DNA from: Lysobacter sp. S4-A87
Lineage (GTDB): Bacteria > Pseudomonadota > Gammaproteobacteria > Xanthomonadales > Xanthomonadaceae
Length of the DNA stretch: 64,000 nt
Assembly: GCF_022637455.1 (NCBI RefSeq)
Contig: NZ_CP093341.1
Span: 2,852,001-2,916,000 of the forward strand
Reading direction: 5' to 3'
Shown: positions 45,609 to 53,130 of the stretch, one piece after another
How positions within the stretch are numbered: the stretch's first letter is position 1
Layout: each line of letters begins with the position of its first letter
Translations under genes and position numbers: made by a program
Notes under the pieces: model-generated
Told to the model about the DNA's origin: nothing
Database searches by the model: none
What the model saw: the letters and a program-made list of their open reading frames with translations, nothing else

Positions 45609-46717
45609 GACAGATCCTGCGCTGGCTGTTCGACCTGATCGTGCGCTTCATGCGCACGCTCGACCTGCCGCTGCTCGGCGCCCTGCTGGCGCTGATGGTG
45701 ATCGGCCTGGCCGTGCTCTACAGCGCTGCCGACCACGCCGTGGGCCTGGTCGTGCGCCAGGGCGCCTTCTTCGTCGCCGGCCTCGGCATCATGTGGGCGC
45801 TGTCGCGCATTCCGCCCAACCAGCTGCGCAACTGGACGCCCCTGGTGTTCGGTCTGTCACTGATACCGCTGGTGCTGGTCCTGCTGATCGGCACCGGCAA
45901 GCACGGTCGCCACTGGATCAACCTGGGCGTGGTGTACGTGCAACCGGCCGAGCTGCTCAAGCTGAGCCTGCCGATGATGGTGGCCTGGTACCTCGACCGG
46001 CAGTCGCTGCCGCCGCGGTTCCGCACCGTGCTGATCGCCGGCGTGCTGATCGCGGTGCCGACCGGCCTGATCCTGCTGCAGCCGGACTTCGGCACGGCGA
46101 TGCTGGTCGCCGTCAGCGGCGCGTTCGCGCTGTACCTGGCCGGCCTGCCGTGGTGGTGGTTCGGCATGGCCTTCGGCGCCGTCGCCGCGATCGCGCCGGT
46201 GGCGTGGTTCTGGCTGCTGCGCCCGTACCAGCAGAACCGCATCCTGACCTTCCTCAATCCCGAGTCCGATCCGCTCGGCACCGGCTGGAACATCATCCAG
46301 TCGAAGATCGCCATCGGTGCCGGCGGCCTCACCGGCAAGGGTTGGGGGCAGGGCTCGCAGTCGCACCTGAACTACCTGCCCGAGCACACCACCGACTTCA
46401 TCTTCGCCGTGCTCAGCGAGGAGTTCGGCTGGATCGGCGTGGCCACGGTGCTGTCGCTGTACCTGTTCGTGATCGGCCGCTGCCTGTGGATCGCCGCGGA
46501 AGCGCGCGACGGCTATTCGCGCCTGATCGCCGGCGCCCTCGGCCTGGCGCTGTGCGTCTATGTGATCGTCAACGGCGGCATGATCTCGGGCATGTTGCCG
46601 GTGGTCGGCGTGCCGATGCCGCTGCTGAGCTATGGCGGTACGTCGGCGGTGTCGCTGCTGGCGGGCCTGGGCGTGGTGATGGCGGTGCGGGCGCATCGGC
46701 CGGTGTACGCGCGCTGA
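45605..46717 (+). CDS. rodA: SEDS glycosyltransferase RodA
   Basis: Polytopic peptidoglycan glycosyltransferase (370 aa, about ten helices) that polymerises lipid II with PBP2. Family motifs are GRHWINLGVVYVQPAELLKL, the large loop with QNRILTFLNPESDPLGTGWN and SHLNYLPEHTTDFIFAVLSE (catalytic Asp in HTTDF), and the final VPMPLLSYGGTS. ATG 45605 overlaps the mrdA stop (ATGA). The very long upstream frame across mrdA is a shadow and is not part of the gene. Confidence 0.96.
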   Translation: MRQILRWLFDLIVRFMRTLDLPLLGALLALMVIGLAVLYSAADHAVGLVVRQGAFFVAGLGIMWALSRIPPNQLRNWTPLVFGLSLIPLVLVLLIGTGKHGRHWINLGVVYVQPAELLKLSLPMMVAWYLDRQSLPPRFRTVLIAGVLIAVPTGLILLQPDFGTAMLVAVSGAFALYLAGLPWWWFGMAFGAVAAIAPVAWFWLLRPYQQNRILTFLNPESDPLGTGWNIIQSKIAIGAGGLTGKGWGQGSQSHLNYLPEHTTDFIFAVLSEEFGWIGVATVLSLYLFVIGRCLWIAAEARDGYSRLIAGALGLALCVYVIVNGGMISGMLPVVGVPMPLLSYGGTSAVSLLAGLGVVMAVRAHRPVYAR

Positions 46718-46724
46718 GCGTCTG

Positions 46725-46773
46725 CCCCTCGCCTTGACCGCCTGCGGCGGCCGGAAGGGACGGGAGAGGGGGC
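46725..46773. repeat. degenerate CCCCTC-type palindromic repeat after rodA
   Basis: Begins CCCCTCGCC and ends GGGAGAGGGGGC, with CCGCCTGCGGCGG in the middle. It may terminate the mre-mrd-rod transcript before mltB. Confidence 0.45.
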
Positions 46774-46876
46774 GCCTGAGCCCTCCTCCCATTCAGCAAC
46801 CCCAACCTGACTACCAGTTCAGCCAACCCTGAACACACGGTTTTGGCGTCCTTGACCGCGTGCTACCCTCGCGGCG

Positions 46877-48037
46877 ATGACCCGACGCCACACTCTCCGT
46901 AGCGCCGTGATCAGCGCGCTCCTGTTCGCGTTGGCCGGCTGCGCCACTCAAGCTTCGGCGCCAGCCCCCCAACAAACTCCCGCCAAACCTGCTGCCCCGG
47001 CCACCTCGGTCCCGGGCACGCCTGCGTTGCCCGAGCCGCACGTGCGCAAGGCGCTGCCGGAGGCGCGTGCCGCCTTCGTGCGCGATACCGCCGCCCAGTA
47101 CGGCATCGACCCGGCCTACATCGAGTCGGTCCTGGACCGCGCCGAGATCCGCGACAGCATCATCGCCGCGATGTCCAAGCCGGCCGAAGCCAAGCCGTGG
47201 CGCGACTACCGGCCGATCTTCATCACCCAGGCGCGCATCGACGGAGGCCGCGCCTTCCTCGCCGAGCACCGGGCCGAACTCGATCGCGCCCAGGCGCAGT
47301 ACGGCGTCCCGGCGGAAGTGATCGTTTCGATCATTGGCGTGGAAACCAATTTCGGCAAGAACACCGGCAGCTATCCGGTGGTCGATGCCCTGTACACCCT
47401 GGCCTTCGCCTATCCGCGTACCGGCGACCCGGCCAAGGCCGATCGCGAGAACCGCCGCGAGGCGTTCTTCCGCGGTGAGCTGGGCCAGCTGTTCGCGCTG
47501 GGCAAGGAAACCGGCCTGGACATCACCACGCTCACCGGCAGCTACGCTGGCGCCATGGGCTGGGGCCAGTTCATGCCGTCGAGCTACCGCGAGTACGCCG
47601 TCGACGGCAACGGTGACGGCAAGCGCGACCTGTTCAACAACCTCGACGATGTCTTCGCCTCCATCGCCAACTACTTCGCCAAGAAGGGCGGATGGGTGCG
47701 CGGCGGTCCGGTCACGGTGCGCGCCAACGCTGCCGCCGATGCCAAGGCCATCGAGCCGGAAAACCTCGACCCGGTGTATTCGATGGCGGACCTCGCCCAG
47801 CGTGGCTTCCGTCCGCTGACGACGGTCCCGTCCGGCCAGACCGCCACGGTGGTCAAGCTCGACGGTGTCGACGGCCCGGAGTACTGGTTCGGCTTCCGCA
47901 ACTACTACGCCATCACCCGCTACAACATCTCCAAGCACTACGCGATGGCGGTGTACCAGCTCAGCGAGGCCATCGCCGGCCGCGCCAACGAACCCGCCGC
48001 CGCCACCGCCGTCGTTGCCACACCGCCCTCGACATGA
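46877..48037 (+). CDS. mltB: membrane-bound lytic transglycosylase B
   Basis: Outer-membrane lipoprotein (386 aa; signal ends LALAGC, Cys22) that cleaves glycan strands. The catalytic Glu is in SIIGVETNFGKNTGSYPV (about 155). YAGAMGWGQFMPSSYREYAV and DLFNNLDDVFASIANYF follow the family closely. A TACCCT hexamer ends seven bases before its ATG. The gene precedes rlpA with a four-base overlap, so two peptidoglycan-cleaving lipoproteins are translated together. Confidence 0.96.
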   Translation: MTRRHTLRSAVISALLFALAGCATQASAPAPQQTPAKPAAPATSVPGTPALPEPHVRKALPEARAAFVRDTAAQYGIDPAYIESVLDRAEIRDSIIAAMSKPAEAKPWRDYRPIFITQARIDGGRAFLAEHRAELDRAQAQYGVPAEVIVSIIGVETNFGKNTGSYPVVDALYTLAFAYPRTGDPAKADRENRREAFFRGELGQLFALGKETGLDITTLTGSYAGAMGWGQFMPSSYREYAVDGNGDGKRDLFNNLDDVFASIANYFAKKGGWVRGGPVTVRANAAADAKAIEPENLDPVYSMADLAQRGFRPLTTVPSGQTATVVKLDGVDGPEYWFGFRNYYAITRYNISKHYAMAVYQLSEAIAGRANEPAAATAVVATPPST

Positions 48038-49239
48038 GGTCCACGGCCATGCATTGCAGCCTTGTTCGTTCAACCCTCATCGCCGCGATGGCGTTGGGGC
48101 TGGTCGCCTGCGCCAGTGCGCCGAAGAAATCCGTTTCCCAGCCCGCCGGCATCCCCGACAAGGGCGGCGTCCAGCACAGCCAGCTGCCGGACGGGAAGGG
48201 CAAGAAGAAGTCACCGTACGCGCCGGCGCAGGAAGATCCGCGCACGCGCGGCAACTACACCGCCGGCGGTCTGTACAAGCCGGGTGTGTCCGACAGCACG
48301 CCCGACCACGTGCCGGATGTCGACTCCATTCCCGAACCCGAGGTCACCAACGAGCCGCGCTCGCCGGTCGGCAATCGCGCCAGCTACTCGGTGCTCGGCA
48401 AGAAATACCGCGTGCTCGACGACCCCAGGGGTTACGTCGAGAAGGGCACGGCGTCCTATTACGGCCAGAAGTTCCACGGCCGCCGCACCTCCAACCTGGA
48501 GGTGTACGACATGTACGCCTTCACCGCCGCGCACAAAACGTTGCCGCTGCCGAGCTTCGCCCGCGTCACCAACCTCGACAACGGCAAGTCGGTGGTGGTC
48601 CGGGTCAACGATCGCGGCCCGTTCCACGACGGTCGCGTCATCGACCTGAGCTACGCCGCGGCGGTCAAGCTCGGCATCACCGCGCGCGGCACCGGACGCG
48701 TGGAAGTGCGCGCGCTGGCGCCCGGCGACGATGATCGGCCGGTGCGCGCTTCTGCGCCGGCCAAGCCTGCGAATCCCGCCAGTCCCGCACCCACGCCGAC
48801 GCCGATCGACCGCCTGATCGCGGCGATGCCGGTTGCCAGCGCCCGCGCCGGCGAGCTGCCCCCGGGCGTGCGCATCGCCACCGGCAAGCCGACATCGATG
48901 GTGGCCGCCGGCGCAGTTGCCGCGGCGACCGGTGTCGCGACCGCGCCGCTGCCGGCGGCGCCCGCATCGACCGTGACTGCGACGCCAGTACCGACCGCCA
49001 GCGCCGCCGATGGCGTGGTCCTGCAGGTGGCCAGTTTCACCGCCCGTGCCAATGCCGACCGCGCGCTGACGACGCTGCGCCAGGCCGGCATCGACACCGC
49101 CCAGATCAGCGATGCCAGCGCCAACGGCCAGACCATCTGGCGCCTGCGCGTGGGCCCGTTGCAGGCCGCGCAGGCCCCGGAACTTGCGGCCCGCATCGCA
49201 GGTCTTGGATTCGGCCAGCCGCAGCGCGTCCGCGACTAG
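48034..49239 (+). CDS. rlpA: septal-ring lytic transglycosylase RlpA with SPOR domain
   Basis: Outer-membrane lipoprotein (401 aa; lipobox LGLVAC). The double-psi barrel is at about 125-225 (GTASYYGQKFHGRRTSN, VRVNDRGPFHDGRVIDLSY with the catalytic-type Asp). A Pro/Ala-rich linker follows, then a C-terminal SPOR domain from about 325 (VVLQVASFTARANADRALTT) that binds denuded glycans at division sites. ATG 48034 overlaps the mltB stop; ATG 48049, with GAGG upstream, is an alternative that also keeps the signal peptide. Confidence 0.93.
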   Translation: MRSTAMHCSLVRSTLIAAMALGLVACASAPKKSVSQPAGIPDKGGVQHSQLPDGKGKKKSPYAPAQEDPRTRGNYTAGGLYKPGVSDSTPDHVPDVDSIPEPEVTNEPRSPVGNRASYSVLGKKYRVLDDPRGYVEKGTASYYGQKFHGRRTSNLEVYDMYAFTAAHKTLPLPSFARVTNLDNGKSVVVRVNDRGPFHDGRVIDLSYAAAVKLGITARGTGRVEVRALAPGDDDRPVRASAPAKPANPASPAPTPTPIDRLIAAMPVASARAGELPPGVRIATGKPTSMVAAGAVAAATGVATAPLPAAPASTVTATPVPTASAADGVVLQVASFTARANADRALTTLRQAGIDTAQISDASANGQTIWRLRVGPLQAAQAPELAARIAGLGFGQPQRVRD

Positions 49240-49312
49240 AATTCCATCCCTCAGAACCACACACCCCAAAGAACGGGCCGGCACGTCGCCGGCCTCCGGA
49301 GCAGTTGAGACA

Positions 49313-50533
49313 ATGAAAGTACCCGCTCTTGCCAGAGCCGCCGCCCTGGCCGCGGTCACCACGCTGGTGACCGGCCTCGCCATCGCCCAGGCGCCGACGC
49401 CGCAGCCGGCCGCCCCTGCGCTGCCGGCCGCCAGCGACTCGCTGCCGGTCCCGCCGCCGCCGCAGATCACTGCCAGCGCGTGGGTGCTGATGGATGCCGC
49501 CAGCGGCAACATCCTGGCCGGCGAGAACTACGACCAGCGGGTCGAGCCGGCCAGCATCACCAAGGTGATGACCAGCTATGTCATCGCCGCCGAGCTCGCC
49601 GCCGGCAAGGTCAAGGACACCGACCAGGTGATGATGAGCGAGAACGCCTGGCGCACCGGCGGCGCCGGCACCGACGGCAGTTACTCCGGTTTCGAGGTCA
49701 ACAAGACCGCGCCGCTGGTGCAGATGGAAAAGGGCATGGTGGTGCAGTCCGGCAACGATGCCGCGATCGCCCTGGCAGAACACGTCGCCGGTTCCACCGA
49801 CGCCTTCGCCGCACTGATGAACCAGTACGCCGCGCGCATCGGCATGAAGGGTTCGCACTTCGTCAATCCGCACGGCCTGTCGGCGGAAGGGCATTACTCG
49901 ACCGCGCACGACCTGGCCCTGCTTGGCCGCGCCCTGATCCACGACTACCCGGTTGCGTACTCGTACAACAAGATCAAGGAATTCACGGTCGGCCCGATCA
50001 CCCAGCCCAACCGCAACCTGCTGCTGTGGCGCGATCCGTCGGTCGACGGCATCAAGACCGGCCACCACTCCGGCGCCGGTTACTGCCTGATGGCCTCGGC
50101 GATGCGCGGCGACCAGCGCCTGATCTCGGTGGTGATGGGTTCGAGCAGCGAGAACCAGCGCGCCGTCGATTCGCAGGCGCTGTTGAACTGGGGCTTCCGC
50201 TTCTTCGAGACGCACAAGCTCTACGACGTCGGCAAGCAGATCGCCAAGCAGAAGGTGTGGAAGGGCGCCGCCGACGAAGTCCAGCTCGGCGTCGCCGAGC
50301 CGCTGCTGGTGACCGTGCCGCGCGGCAAGTACAACCAGCTCAAGCCGATGATGGACGTGCCCAAGACCCTGGTCGCGCCGATCGCCAAGGGCCAGAAGAT
50401 CGGCACCGTGAAGGTGATGCTGGATGGCAAGATCGTCTCGCAGCGCCCGCTGGTGGCGATCAACGCGGTCGAGCAGGGCGGCTTCTTCAAGCGCCTGTGG
50501 GACGAGTTGTGGATGTGGTGGGAGTCGGAGTGA
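49313..50533 (+). CDS. dacC: D-alanyl-D-alanine carboxypeptidase (PBP5/6 type)
   Basis: Periplasmic low-molecular-weight PBP (406 aa) that trims the terminal D-Ala of peptidoglycan. The signal peptide is cleaved near AIAQA. Active-site motifs are Ser81 in ASITKVM, SGN in VQSGNDAA (about 144) and KTG in GIKTGHHSG. The C-terminal PBP5 beta-domain is followed by an amphipathic anchor (FFKRLWDELWMWWESE). GGAG lies upstream of ATG 49313. It follows rlpA by 73 bases and ends in a clear terminator. Confidence 0.95.
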   Translation: MKVPALARAAALAAVTTLVTGLAIAQAPTPQPAAPALPAASDSLPVPPPPQITASAWVLMDAASGNILAGENYDQRVEPASITKVMTSYVIAAELAAGKVKDTDQVMMSENAWRTGGAGTDGSYSGFEVNKTAPLVQMEKGMVVQSGNDAAIALAEHVAGSTDAFAALMNQYAARIGMKGSHFVNPHGLSAEGHYSTAHDLALLGRALIHDYPVAYSYNKIKEFTVGPITQPNRNLLLWRDPSVDGIKTGHHSGAGYCLMASAMRGDQRLISVVMGSSSENQRAVDSQALLNWGFRFFETHKLYDVGKQIAKQKVWKGAADEVQLGVAEPLLVTVPRGKYNQLKPMMDVPKTLVAPIAKGQKIGTVKVMLDGKIVSQRPLVAINAVEQGGFFKRLWDELWMWWESE

Positions 50534-50573
50534 TCCGCGCCTGACAGAGATCTGCACCTGACTGCAGCAACGG

Positions 50574-50602
50574 GAAGCCGGCGAAAGCCGGCTTCTTCGT
50601 TT
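50574..50602 (+). terminator. intrinsic terminator of dacC
   Basis: Perfect 9-bp stem GAAGCCGGC-GAAA-GCCGGCTTC (50574-50595) followed by TTCGTTT. The GNRA-type loop is typical of stable terminators. Confidence 0.85.
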
Positions 50603-50612
50603 CCGGACGGAC

Positions 50613-50692
50613 GTAGCCCGGGTAAGCGCAGCGCACCCGGGGCATGGCCGCCCACGGCCCCCGGGTGCGGCCTGCGGCCTTACCCGGGCTAC
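50613..50692. repeat. paired REP element (second copy)
   Basis: The left arm GTAGCCCGGGTAAGCGCAGC (from 50613) and a diverged right arm ending TTACCCGGGCTAC (50692) face each other. It has the same family and orientation as 34555-34631, with substitutions in the inner half of the right arm. Confidence 0.88.
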
Positions 50693-50741
50693 TGGTCTTC
50701 TGTGTTGCGCGCGAAGTCTTGGGTTCGCCCACCCCCGGACC

Positions 50742-50753
50742 CATAATCGGCCC
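50742..50753 (+). promoter_or_regulatory. predicted leaderless promoter of ybeD-lipB
   Basis: TTGGGT (50719-50724), a 17-base spacer, CATAAT (50742-50747), six bases, ATG at 50754. This is the best-supported of the leaderless candidates because a partial -35 box is also in place. Confidence 0.55.
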
Positions 50754-51032
50754 ATGGAAATCAAATCCGACAACCCCGACCACGGCTTCCAGTTCCCCGG
50801 CACCTTCGAGCTCAGCGCCATGGGCGCAGCCGAGAAGGACCTGGAGACGGTGCTGCCGACGTTGTTGCTGGATGCCGGCATCGAAGTCGTCAGCGAGTCC
50901 GTGAGCTGGAAGCACTCGAGCAACGGCCGCTACGTCTCGGTGCGGATCAGTTTCCGAGCCGACAGCCGCGAGCAGTACGACCTGGCGCATGCGGTGCTGC
51001 GGGAGCATCCGGAAGTGAAGTGGACGCTGTAG
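50754..51032 (+). CDS. ybeD: YbeD family protein (DUF493)
   Basis: A 92-residue cytoplasmic ferredoxin-like-fold protein with the family features [20 protein letters not shown] and [20 protein letters not shown]. It lies between dacC and lipB exactly as in enterobacteria (dacA-ybeD-lipB). Its molecular role is unknown, although the conserved place suggests a link with lipoylation or wall synthesis. Confidence 0.92.
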   Translation: MEIKSDNPDHGFQFPGTFELSAMGAAEKDLETVLPTLLLDAGIEVVSESVSWKHSSNGRYVSVRISFRADSREQYDLAHAVLREHPEVKWTL

Positions 51033-51053
51033 CTGTCGTGGACGCTGCCGGCG

Positions 51054-51100
51054 CTGGAACCCATCCCCTCCCCGGCCCTCCCCTTGAAGGGGAGGGGGCC
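51054..51100 (+). repeat. palindromic repeat between ybeD and lipB
   Basis: Begins CTGGAACCCATCCCCTCCCC (51054-51073) and ends CCCCTTGAAGGGGAGGGGGCC or close to it (51080-51100), ending directly at the lipB ATG. It is a short form of the element inside the molybdoenzyme gene. Its AAGGGGAGG serves as the only visible Shine-Dalgarno for lipB. Confidence 0.8.
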
Positions 51101-51742
51101 ATGTCTTCGGCCAGGGTTCGCGATCTTGGCAGGCAGGCCTACGAGCCGGTCTGGCGGGCCATGCAGGCCTTCACCGACGAACGCACCGCCGACACGCCCG
51201 ACGAGCTGTGGCTGGTCGAGCACGACCCGGTCTTTACTCTGGGCCAGGCCGGCAAGGACGAGCACGTCCTGTTCCCCGGCGACATCCCGGTGCTGCACGT
51301 CGATCGTGGCGGCCAGGTGACCTACCACGGCCCCGGGCAGATCGTCCTGTACGCGCTGCTGGACCTGAAACGGCTCAAGGTCGGCGTCAAGGAATACGTC
51401 CACCGCATCGAGCAGTCGATGATCGACACGCTGGCTGACTGGAACATCCACGCCGAACGCCGCGAGGGCGCGCCCGGGGTGTACGTGAACGGGGCCAAGA
51501 TCGGCGCGCTCGGCATCCGCGTGCGCCGCGGCTGCACCTTCCACGGCCTGGCCTTCAACATCGCCATGGACCTGGAGCCGTTCGCGCGGATCAATCCGTG
51601 CGGCTACCAGGGGCTGCAGGTGACCTCGATGCTAGACTTGGGCGGCCCTTCGGGGCTGGATGCGGTCAAGCCGGTGCTGATCGGGCATGTCGCCCGCCAG
51701 TTCGGTCTCCAGGTCGAACAGGCTCCCCCGCCGCCGCTTTGA
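51101..51742 (+). CDS. lipB: octanoyl transferase LipB
   Basis: Cytoplasmic enzyme (213 aa) transferring octanoyl from acyl carrier protein to lipoyl domains. The substrate pocket [20 protein letters not shown], the catalytic Lys in [19 protein letters not shown] and Cys in [14 protein letters not shown] (about 167) are present. ATG 51101 is chosen because homology starts at SSARVRDLG; an in-frame extension upstream reads through the repeat. It precedes lipA by 55 bases, so octanoylation and sulphur insertion are encoded together. Confidence 0.95.
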   Translation: MSSARVRDLGRQAYEPVWRAMQAFTDERTADTPDELWLVEHDPVFTLGQAGKDEHVLFPGDIPVLHVDRGGQVTYHGPGQIVLYALLDLKRLKVGVKEYVHRIEQSMIDTLADWNIHAERREGAPGVYVNGAKIGALGIRVRRGCTFHGLAFNIAMDLEPFARINPCGYQGLQVTSMLDLGGPSGLDAVKPVLIGHVARQFGLQVEQAPPPPL

Positions 51743-51797
51743 ACTCCCTTTCCCGCCAGCGGAGAGGGGGCAAACACCGCAGAGAACGCTCCCCGCC

Positions 51798-52844
51798 ATG
51801 ACCGAATCCACCGCCAAGTCCATCCCGCTCGCCATGGTCAGCGGCAATGCCGCGCCCGAGGCCCTGCAGCCGGGCGCGCTCCAGGCAGGCGCGCTCCAGC
51901 CAGGTGTGAAGCAGGTGGCCGGCGACAAGATCGCGCGCTCGCCGGTGCAGTTCGCCGATGCGCCGGTGCTGCGCAAGCCGTCGTGGATCCGCGTGCGCAT
52001 CCCGTCGGGCAACTCGGTGCAGCAGCTCAAGGCCAAGCTGCGCGAGAACCGCCTGGTCACGGTGTGCGAGGAAGCCAGCTGCCCCAACATCCACGAGTGC
52101 TTCAGCCACGGCACCGCGACCTTCATGATCCTCGGCGAGGTCTGCACCCGCCGCTGCAGCTTCTGCGACGTCGCCCACGGCCGGCCCAAGCCGCCCGATG
52201 CCGGCGAGCCGCTGAGCCTGGCCACCACCGTCGCCGACATGGGCCTGAAGTACGTCGTGGTCACCAGCGTCGACCGCGATGACCTGCGCGACGGCGGTGC
52301 CCAGCACTTCGTCGACTGCATCGCCGCCATCCGCGAGCACAGCCCGAAGACCCGCATCGAGGTGCTCACGCCCGACTTCCGCGGCAAGGGCCGCATGGAG
52401 CGCGCGCTGGAGATCCTCGCCAGCAACCCGCCGGACGTGTTCAACCACAACGTCGAGACGGTGCCGGACCTGTACCGCAATGTCCGCCCGGGCGCCGACT
52501 ACCAGTGGTCGCTGACCCTGCTGCAGAAGTTCAAGGCGCAGCACCCGAACGTCGCCACCAAGAGCGGCATCATGCTCGGCCTGGGCGAAACGATGGAACA
52601 GGTGCAGGCGACCCTGCGCGACCTGCGCGCGCATGACGTCGACATGATCACCATCGGCCAGTACCTGCAGCCCAGCCCCCACCACCATCCGGTGCTGCGC
52701 TACTGGACGCCGGAAGAGTTCAAGGAGCTCGAGGTCTACGGCATGGCGCTGGGTTTCACCCACGTCGCGTCCGGTCCGCTGGTGCGCTCGTCCTACCACG
52801 CCGACCGTTCGGCGATCGAAGCCGGCGTCGTCGCCGCCAACTGA
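51798..52844 (+). CDS. lipA: lipoyl synthase LipA
   Basis: Radical-SAM enzyme (348 aa) inserting two sulphurs into octanoyl-protein. The auxiliary cluster ligands are in [12 protein letters not shown], the radical-SAM cluster in [13 protein letters not shown], and the C-terminal RSSYHA gives the Ser ligand. The N-terminal 50 residues contain a short tandem repeat ([15 protein letters not shown]) encoded by a near 15-base repeat at about 51866-51910. ATG 51798 is preferred; the upstream open frame covers lipB in another frame. Confidence 0.96.
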   Translation: MTESTAKSIPLAMVSGNAAPEALQPGALQAGALQPGVKQVAGDKIARSPVQFADAPVLRKPSWIRVRIPSGNSVQQLKAKLRENRLVTVCEEASCPNIHECFSHGTATFMILGEVCTRRCSFCDVAHGRPKPPDAGEPLSLATTVADMGLKYVVVTSVDRDDLRDGGAQHFVDCIAAIREHSPKTRIEVLTPDFRGKGRMERALEILASNPPDVFNHNVETVPDLYRNVRPGADYQWSLTLLQKFKAQHPNVATKSGIMLGLGETMEQVQATLRDLRAHDVDMITIGQYLQPSPHHHPVLRYWTPEEFKELEVYGMALGFTHVASGPLVRSSYHADRSAIEAGVVAAN

Positions 52845-52914
52845 GCGCAAGGGCGCACCAAGGCGTCACGTCTCGTTGACCGCCGCACCGGCAGCGTGGG
52901 CATGCCCCACACGC

Positions 52915-52975
52915 CTAACGCCCGCGTAACGCCAGCCGTCGCCCAGCTGAACGCTTTCGGATGAACGGGCGTTAG
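52915..52975. promoter_or_regulatory. inverted repeat upstream of prc, candidate operator
   Basis: CTAACGCCCG (52915-52924) and CGGGCGTTAG (52966-52975) are a perfect 10-bp inverted repeat 41 bases apart, in the 286-base gap between lipA and prc. It could be a paired operator or a long-range stem. A second partial copy (CGTAACGCC) lies at 52924-52932. Confidence 0.4.
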
Positions 52976-53130
52976 TGCAGGCCATGGCACGGTTTTTCCC
53001 ACCTGTGGTGGGGTGACAGGCGCCGCAACTTTCGGCACTGTGGGGTTGTCGAACACCGGTACAAGCTGTCGGTTCCTGCGTCCGACCCCCCCGCACCAAA
53101 GATCAGGCCACCACGGCCGCGAGCCCCGCG

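Noticed and set aside
52983-53000. Sigma-54-like TGGCACG-N4-TTCCC upstream of prc
   Set aside because: The essential GC of the -12 element is CC here, and no activator site or regulator gene is nearby.
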